The notes under the pieces: model-generated
Told to the model about the DNA's origin: nothing
What the model saw: only the letters and a program-made list of their open reading frames with translations
The model's database searches: none
Program-made: the position numbers and the translations under genes
DNA from: Acidobacteriota bacterium
Lineage (GTDB): Bacteria; Acidobacteriota; Terriglobia; UBA7540
Reading direction: 5' to 3'
Length of the DNA: 12,778 nt
NCBI GenBank assembly: GCA_003224635.1
Contig: QHZK01000201.1
Span: forward strand, 1-12,778
Part shown: positions 1-4,663 of the stretch, piece after piece
How positions within the stretch are numbered: the first letter of the stretch is position 1
Layout of the letters: each line of letters opens with the position of its first letter

Positions 1-303
1 GTGGCCGATGGCCCCGTGGAAACATTGCCGGGCGAAATCCTGCACTACACTTGCGACTCGCTCGACGAGCACCGGAAGCGCGTCGAGTTCTACACAGAGT
101 TGGCCGCGCGTGAGATGCTCGATCGCCGAGAAACGGCGGGCTTCCTGCGCCGCGCGTTCACGCCACCCTGGACCTTTGTGAACACCTATTTCTTCCGCCT
201 CGGCATTCTCGACGGGCGTCAAGGCTTTCTGATTGCGTGGATGGCGGCGCGTTACGTGCGCAGGAAGTATGCGAAGTGGAACAGGTTAAAGCTTAAAGGT
301 TAA
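1..303 (+). CDS. Glycosyltransferase family 2, WaaE-like, C-terminal fragment (5' end outside window)
   Basis: The reading frame is open from the first base, so the GTG there is probably an internal codon and the gene starts upstream. The 100 visible residues match the tail of GT2 enzymes of the LPS-core (WaaE/KdtX) type: a Gly-x-Ile-Leu-His motif near residue 13, a helical stretch with Leu-Asp-Glu-His and Tyr-Thr-Glu-Leu-Ala-Ala, then Phe-Arg-Leu-Gly-Ile-Leu-Asp-Gly and a hydrophobic Gly-Phe-Leu-Ile-Ala-Trp segment, ending in basic Arg-Lys-Tyr. In that family this part follows the GT-A catalytic domain and is thought to lie against the membrane. The catalytic domain itself is not visible. 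The last residues (Leu-Lys-Leu-Lys-Gly-stop) are encoded by the repeat island that begins near 284. A GT4 gene follows on the same strand, which fits an envelope-glycan cluster. The family call is by pattern recognition only. Confidence 0.75.
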   Translation: MADGPVETLPGEILHYTCDSLDEHRKRVEFYTELAAREMLDRRETAGFLRRAFTPPWTFVNTYFFRLGILDGRQGFLIAWMAARYVRRKYAKWNRLKLKG

Positions 304-492
304 AGGGTAAAGGGCAAAGTTATCAGTTCTCAGTCGTCAGTTATCAGTCAAAGCAGAAATCAGAACCAACCCGCCACGTTTTTTTCCGGTTCTAAAATCC
401 AATTTCTGGTTTCTGCTTTGTGTTTTACCGATAACTGAGAACTGATCAGTGGCAACTTTACCCCTTAGCTTTACACTTTAACCTTTAACCCT
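284..492. repeat. Nested, AT-rich inverted repeat built of degenerate heptamers
   Basis: This island fills the gap between the two glycosyltransferase genes and is AT-rich compared with its surroundings. The left arm reads GGTTAAA, GCTTAAA, GGTTAAA, GGGTAAA, GGGCAAA in tandem (284-318), then TATCAGT, TCTCAGT, CGTCAGT, TATCAGT (321-348), then CAAAGCAGAAATCAGAA (349-365). The right arm carries the same three blocks in mirrored order on the opposite strand: 404-420 matches the inner block with one mismatch, 434-446 is a perfect 13-base complement of 322-334, and about 453-492 contains inverted GGTTAAA-type units. All three pairs are centred near 385, so the whole could fold into one long imperfect hairpin around an AT-rich loop. 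It may be a MITE-like or short-tandem-repeat element. No transposase or clear target-site duplication is seen. It could also stop transcription between the two genes, which is inference. Confidence 0.8.
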
Positions 493-513
493 TCATCTCA
501 AACCCATCACCGA

Positions 514-1629
514 ATGAAAATCGTCCACGTTGACACCGGCAAAGAAATGCGGGGCGGGCAGCACCAGATCCTGCTGTTGGCCGACGGTTTGCGGCAGCGC
601 GGCCACGAGCAGCTGATCGTCTGCCCGGACGGCAGCCCGCTCGAAGAGCGCGCTCGCCGTTCGGGCTTTCGAGTGTTCGCCATGCTCACGCACGATCCCG
701 GCCACGCTCATGGGATCTTGCAGTTGCGACAGCAGTTGAACGCGGAACACTTTGAGATTCTCCACGCCCATGACGGAAGGGGCCAGACCATTGCGTACTT
801 GGCGACGGCGGGCAGCCGCGCCCGCCGTGTCGCCACGCGCCGCGTGACGTTTCTTCCGCGCGGCCTCGCCTCACGACTCGGCATCCACCGCCTCAAGTAC
901 GATCTCACCTGTGACGGCATCGTCGCGATTTCTCAGTTCGTGCGGCGCTTGTTAGTCAGCGCGGGTGTGCCGGAAGGCAAGATCGACGTCATCCCGGACG
1001 GCATCGCGACGCCGGACGGGCTGCCGGGCTCCGATGTGCGCGCCCGGGCGCGCGCGCAGTGGGGATTTGGAGAGCAGGAATTCGTGGTGGGCCATGTGGG
1101 CGCGTTCACCCCGGAAAAGGGGCAGGAAACGGCCATCGCGGCGATGATTCTCCTGGCTGAGAAGTTGCCGAACGCCCGCCTGGTCCTGGCGGGTGCAGTC
1201 CCTGCGCCGGCGCTCGGGCATCTCAAGGTCCTGCTCGAGCGGGCTGGTCATCGCGTCAGGTTGGTGGGATATGTCGAGAATTTATCAGAGTTCTTCGCCA
1301 GCCTCGATCTCTACATTATGCCGTCTCTTGCCGAAGGTCTGGGCTCCTCAGCCTTGATGGCGATGGCGCACGGTCTCGCAGTGGTAGCCAGCCGGGTCGG
1401 CGGTCTGCCCGAAGTTGTAGAGGAAGGCAAGACGGGCTGGCTGGTTGCGCCCGAACCGGGGCCCGCCTCACCGGCGGCGCTTGCCGGGGCGATTGCCGGC
1501 GCGGCTTCGGACCGCCAGCGGCTGCGTGAATTCGGCGCTAATGCCCGCGAGCGGGCGCGCCGGTTTTCGAGTGATATAATGGTCGCGCGCACCGAAGCCT
1601 TGTATAAGCGGCTGCTCGCCCGTGGCTGA
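514..1629 (+). CDS. Glycosyltransferase family 4 (GT-B fold)
   Basis: The 371-residue protein has the two-domain GT-B layout and length usual for GT4. It starts on the expected first strand (Met-Lys-Ile-Val-His-Val-Asp), followed by the Gly-Gly-Gln-His loop near residues 14-17. The C-terminal nucleotide-sugar domain is recognisable from Val-Gly-His-Val-Gly-Ala-Phe-Thr-Pro-Glu-Lys-Gly (about 193-204) and Pro-Ser-Leu-Ala-Glu-Gly-Leu-Gly (270-277). Members move a sugar from a nucleotide donor to a lipid, LPS or polysaccharide acceptor at the cytoplasmic face of the inner membrane; donor and acceptor cannot be read here. Of the EX7E pair, Glu274 is present but the second position is Met282. No Shine-Dalgarno sequence is obvious before the ATG, but the N-terminus fits the fold. 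With the GT2 gene upstream it suggests an envelope-glycan locus, although the repeat island separates the two. Confidence 0.92.
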   Translation: MKIVHVDTGKEMRGGQHQILLLADGLRQRGHEQLIVCPDGSPLEERARRSGFRVFAMLTHDPGHAHGILQLRQQLNAEHFEILHAHDGRGQTIAYLATAGSRARRVATRRVTFLPRGLASRLGIHRLKYDLTCDGIVAISQFVRRLLVSAGVPEGKIDVIPDGIATPDGLPGSDVRARARAQWGFGEQEFVVGHVGAFTPEKGQETAIAAMILLAEKLPNARLVLAGAVPAPALGHLKVLLERAGHRVRLVGYVENLSEFFASLDLYIMPSLAEGLGSSALMAMAHGLAVVASRVGGLPEVVEEGKTGWLVAPEPGPASPAALAGAIAGAASDRQRLREFGANARERARRFSSDIMVARTEALYKRLLARG

Positions 1630-1641
1630 TCCAAGTTGTGG

Positions 1642-1660
1642 CGGCGGTCTATGACCGCCG
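1642..1660. repeat. Perfect short palindrome (REP-like or hairpin)
   Basis: CGGCGGTC, TAT, GACCGCCG forms a perfect 8-base-pair stem with a 3-base loop. It lies between the GT4 stop codon and the prepilin peptidase start. No run of T follows it, so it is not a typical intrinsic terminator. Its form resembles the short GC-rich palindromes that are scattered between genes in many high-GC genomes. Only one copy is seen in this window. Confidence 0.6.
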
Positions 1661-1674
1661 GTCCGGGTCCTTGC

Positions 1675-2511
1675 ATGACATTCGCGCCTTACCTGGTAGC
1701 CGCCGTCCTGGGACTCGCCTTCGGCAGCTTCCTGAACGTCTGCATCTTCCGCCTTCCCCGCTATGAGTCGGTGATTACGCCGCGCTCGCGCTGCCCGCAC
1801 TGTGGGCGCCCGATCCGCTGGTACGACAACGTGCCCGTGGCCAGCTACCTGCTCCTCGGCGGCCGGTGCCGGGATTGCCGCGGGCCGATCTCACCGATTT
1901 ATCCGACGATTGAGATCCTCACGGCCGGCGTGCTCGTGGCGACCTTGGCGCGATACGGGCTGACCTCCGAGTTTGTCAAGACAGCGGTGCTGGCGATGCT
2001 TCTGATCGTGCCGATTTTTACCGACCTGACGGCGCGCAAGATACCCCACCCGGTCACGCTGTTCGGCATTGCCATCGGCCTCGCGCTGAGCCTTGTCGTC
2101 CCGGTCGATGACCGCGTGCTCGAGTGGCTGCTCCAGCGCTTAGACCTCTTTCCCGAAGGCGTTCTGTCCTCGCTGCTGGGCGCCGCTTCCGGAGGCTTGT
2201 TTGGGGCCGGACTGTTTTACGCGGTCGGCGCGCTCTTCGCCCGCCTGCGTCATAAGGAAGGCCTGGGTTTCGGCGACGTTATGCTGATGGGGATGATCGG
2301 GACATTCCTCGGAATTCCGCTGACCTACCTGACCATTTTGCTGGGGTCGCTCGGGGGCAGCTTGGTCGCGGGCTGCATGTACGTGGCCAGCGCGCGCTTC
2401 CGCCACGACTACCCGTGGCCTTACGGTACCTTCCTGGGGGTGGCGGCGCTTTATTTGAGCTGGGGCGGCAAGGGTCTGCTTGAGGGGTACCTGCACTGGC
2501 CGGGATTCTGA
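1675..2511 (+). CDS. pilD: Type IV prepilin peptidase / N-methyltransferase (A24 family)
   Basis: This integral inner-membrane enzyme cleaves the leader of type IV pilin-like proteins and methylates the new N-terminus, serving type IV pili and type II secretion. From the ATG at 1675 it has 278 residues, normal for the family. An N-terminal membrane segment leads into Gly-Ser-Phe-Leu-Asn-Val (17-22) and Arg-Leu-Pro. The zinc-binding tetracysteine is Cys40, Cys43, Cys65 and Cys68. The catalytic aspartates of the TFPP class are Asp117 (Thr-Asp-Leu, with Lys-Ile-Pro just after) and Asp201 in Gly-Phe-Gly-Asp. Several further hydrophobic helices follow. The frame is open from a TTG at 1636 and has an ATG at 1651, but both would put the palindrome inside the coding region, and family members begin just before the first helix, so 1675 is preferred. 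No pilin or assembly gene is nearby. The gene ends two bases from the convergent gene. Confidence 0.96.
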   Translation: MTFAPYLVAAVLGLAFGSFLNVCIFRLPRYESVITPRSRCPHCGRPIRWYDNVPVASYLLLGGRCRDCRGPISPIYPTIEILTAGVLVATLARYGLTSEFVKTAVLAMLLIVPIFTDLTARKIPHPVTLFGIAIGLALSLVVPVDDRVLEWLLQRLDLFPEGVLSSLLGAASGGLFGAGLFYAVGALFARLRHKEGLGFGDVMLMGMIGTFLGIPLTYLTILLGSLGGSLVAGCMYVASARFRHDYPWPYGTFLGVAALYLSWGGKGLLEGYLHWPGF

Positions 2512-2513
2512 AG

Positions 2514-3710
2514 CTACGGCGACGAAGCGGCGTGCCGTCGTCCCCAGCGATGCCAGATCACGCTCAGCTTGGGAATGTCAGGGATCGTTTTACCGCGCAG
2601 GCCGGACACTTCCAGGAGGATGTTCTCCCAGACTCGCTCGGGAATCGAAACGAAAGCCTGGACCACGTTGGGATCAAACTGGCGACCCGATTCGCATATG
2701 ATTTCGGCGCGCGCCACTGAGAAGGGCAAGGCGCGCCGGTAGGGCCGCTCGGACGTCATGGCGTCCAGCGTGTCGGCCACCGCAAAGACGCGCGCTCCCA
2801 GTGGGATCTCTTCTGCCTTAAGCCCTCTCGGATAGCCCATGCCATCGTAGCGTTCGTGGTGGGTCAGAACGATCTCCGCGCCAGGCGCCATGAATGCTGC
2901 GCGTTTGATCAGATCGTACCCGATTTCCACGTGGACCTGCATCACCGCTCTTTCCTGCGGGGACAGTTTTCCCTTCTTGAGCAGGATCGCGTCCGGAATT
3001 CCGATCTTTCCAATATCGTGCAGGTAGGCGCCGCGGGTCATGGCATCCAATTGTTCGGCAGTGCAACCCATGCTCCTGGCGATTTCCAGGCAGTAGCGCG
3101 TGACGCGCATGGCGTGGCCCCCGGTTTCATCATCACGCGCGTCCAGAGCTGCTCCCAGCACCTCCATGGCTTCGTTGTGGGCCTGGTCGACCCCCTGGAT
3201 CGCGGCGACTAGTTTCTTCGTTCGGTCCTCGACCATCCCCTCGAGGTCGTTCCTGTACCTCTCGAGTTCGAGCTCCATGCGTCTCATCTTTAGAGCGCGG
3301 TGCACGCTGGCCACCACGCAATCGGGCTGGAACGGCTTCAGCAGGCAGTCCGCTGCGCCCCGCTTCATGGCTTCGATGCCCGTGCGAATATCCTGATCGT
3401 CGGTGGCCAGCAGAAACGCAGCCTGCAGGTGTCGCCTGCGGCCTTCTTCCACAAGCGCCAGGCCGGAGACGCCGGGCAGCGCGAGCTCGGCGATGACCGC
3501 GTCGAAAGACCCTCGCTCGAGCGCCTCCAGCGCTTCCTCCCCGCTCCGGCACACCTCGCAAAGGAACCCTTCTCGGGACAACGCGTCCGAGAGCAACTGG
3601 CGGGCCCGGAGTTCGCCATCGACTAGGAGGATGCGAGGCGCTGCAGCACTTGTAGCCGCAGGCCCGTCCATCTCAAGCGGGTGTTGCGGTGTCAAAACCT
3701 GCGACTGCAT
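2514..3710 (-). CDS. HD-GYP domain protein with degenerate receiver domain
   Basis: The 398-residue cytoplasmic protein has a short Ala/Pro-rich lead, a receiver domain (about 25-140), a charged helical linker likely to form a coiled coil (about 138-175) and an HD-GYP domain (about 182-350). HD-GYP enzymes hydrolyse cyclic di-GMP. The expected metal and signature residues are present: His199, His231-Asp232 in His-Asp-Ile-Gly-Lys, His260, His284-His285-Glu286, and Gly-Tyr-Pro at 292-294. The receiver is unusual. The phosphoacceptor position, normally Asp before Leu-x-Leu-Pro-Gly, is Glu75, and the acidic pair is Asp31-Gly32 instead of Asp-Asp. Thr103 and Lys125 remain. The architecture is RpfG-like, but ordinary Asp phosphorylation looks impossible. 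The ATG at 3710 has a GGAAGGG sequence 11 bases upstream; an in-frame ATG at residue 14 is an alternative start. A role in motility, biofilm or pilus control fits the nearby prepilin peptidase but is not shown. Confidence 0.95.
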   Translation of the reverse strand: MQSQVLTPQHPLEMDGPAATSAAAPRILLVDGELRARQLLSDALSREGFLCEVCRSGEEALEALERGSFDAVIAELALPGVSGLALVEEGRRRHLQAAFLLATDDQDIRTGIEAMKRGAADCLLKPFQPDCVVASVHRALKMRRMELELERYRNDLEGMVEDRTKKLVAAIQGVDQAHNEAMEVLGAALDARDDETGGHAMRVTRYCLEIARSMGCTAEQLDAMTRGAYLHDIGKIGIPDAILLKKGKLSPQERAVMQVHVEIGYDLIKRAAFMAPGAEIVLTHHERYDGMGYPRGLKAEEIPLGARVFAVADTLDAMTSERPYRRALPFSVARAEIICESGRQFDPNVVQAFVSIPERVWENILLEVSGLRGKTIPDIPKLSVIWHRWGRRHAASSP

Positions 3711-3910
3711 GTCCGAACGCCCTTCCAGAGGACAGAGAGTTTTTGAAGCCTCCGTGCTTGGGCCCGGGGGTCGAACGGTGATGACTGCCGTTCACTTCAC
3801 CATCTCCCCTATGAACTATCGAACGCTGGGACGAAAGAGGGGAGGGTACGTAAGTACGGGGTGTGCTTGGTACTACGGGGGGGTTTGAACCTTGGGCCGA
3901 TTGAAAGCTG
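3711..3910. promoter_or_regulatory. Upstream region of the HD-GYP gene with repeated short motifs
   Basis: This 200-base gap follows purQ and precedes the HD-GYP start on the - strand, so it should hold that gene's promoter. I see CGAACG three times (3714-3719, 3772-3777, 3820-3825), a GAACGG/CCGTTC hairpin (3773-3778 with 3788-3793), two GTAC boxes four bases apart (3846-3849 and 3854-3857) with another GTAC near 3870, and G-rich runs. GTGCTTGG occurs twice (3754-3761 and 3863-3870). No clear -35/-10 pair or known riboswitch core could be recognised. The motifs are candidates for operator sites only. Confidence 0.3.
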
Positions 3911-4663
3911 TCAAGGGGTGCGGAGCCACTTGACCAAGTTACGGAACAGCCTCATGCCGTCTTGCGAATAATGGGCTGGGAGGGACGCGCGCTCCGGGTG
4001 GGGCATGATGCCGAGCACGAGGCCTGTCTCATCGGTGACGCCGGCAACCGCCTCGGGCGCGCCGTTGGGATTCTCGGGATAGCGCATGGTGGGCTGCCCT
4101 TCGGAATCGACGTAACGGAACACCACTCGCGTGGAGCTGGCGGGCTCGCCGTGGTCGCTGCTGCAAAACAACGGGCGCCCTTCGCCGTGAGCCGTGGGCA
4201 TCTCCAGGATCTCGGCCGCCAGGCCCTCAGTCCACACGCATTTCTCTGGGGAAACCACCAGGCGGACCTTGCCGTCTTCAAACCGCGCCGATTGATTTTC
4301 GAGCAGCGCCATGGACCGCTTGCCGGGTGTGCGGCCCGGCAAGATGCCCGATTCGGCCAGGACCTGGAAGCCGTTACAAACTCCGAGCAAAGGCTTTTGC
4401 GCCGCAAGAAGATCCGTTAACTGGTCCTGGAGCTGGGCCACCAGCACCGTAGCGAAGATGCGCCCCGCGCCGAGGTGGTCGCCGTAAGAAAAGCCGCCCG
4501 GGATCACCGCCGCCTGATACCGGTCGAGCCGTGTGCGGCCTTGGAGGAGGTCGCTCAGGAGAACGAGTTCCGCGCGCCCGCCCGCCAGCTCGATGGCGGC
4601 CGCCGTCTCTTCATGACAATTGGTGCCGGGAGCGTACAGGATGGCTGTCGTCGCTCCGCTCAT
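3911..4663 (-). CDS. purQ: Phosphoribosylformylglycinamidine synthase, glutamine amidotransferase subunit PurQ
   Basis: PurQ hydrolyses glutamine and passes ammonia to PurL, which converts FGAR to FGAM in purine synthesis. The 250-residue protein is a class I amidotransferase. It has Ala-Pro-Gly-Thr-Asn-Cys (11-16), Gly-Gly-Phe-Ser-Tyr-Gly-Asp (56-62), the nucleophile Cys96 in Gly-Val-Cys-Asn-Gly-Phe-Gln, and the catalytic His222 and Glu224 in Met-Pro-His-Pro-Glu-Arg. The Asn-Pro-Asn-Gly segment (198-201) is also typical. It is slightly longer than the roughly 225-residue Bacillus-type PurQ. The start codon overlaps the purL stop as ATGA (4660-4663), which suggests translational coupling and equal production of the two subunits. 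All catalytic residues are present, so it should be active. Confidence 0.97.
   Translation of the reverse strand: MSGATTAILYAPGTNCHEETAAAIELAGGRAELVLLSDLLQGRTRLDRYQAAVIPGGFSYGDHLGAGRIFATVLVAQLQDQLTDLLAAQKPLLGVCNGFQVLAESGILPGRTPGKRSMALLENQSARFEDGKVRLVVSPEKCVWTEGLAAEILEMPTAHGEGRPLFCSSDHGEPASSTRVVFRYVDSEGQPTMRYPENPNGAPEAVAGVTDETGLVLGIMPHPERASLPAHYSQDGMRLFRNLVKWLRTP

Noticed and set aside
321..448. CRISPR-like array
   Set aside because: The units are 7-base, degenerate and without spacers, so it is a tandem or inverted repeat, not CRISPR.
3711..3910. Cyclic di-GMP riboswitch before the HD-GYP gene
   Set aside because: The context is suggestive, but I could not find the conserved GEMM core on the - strand.
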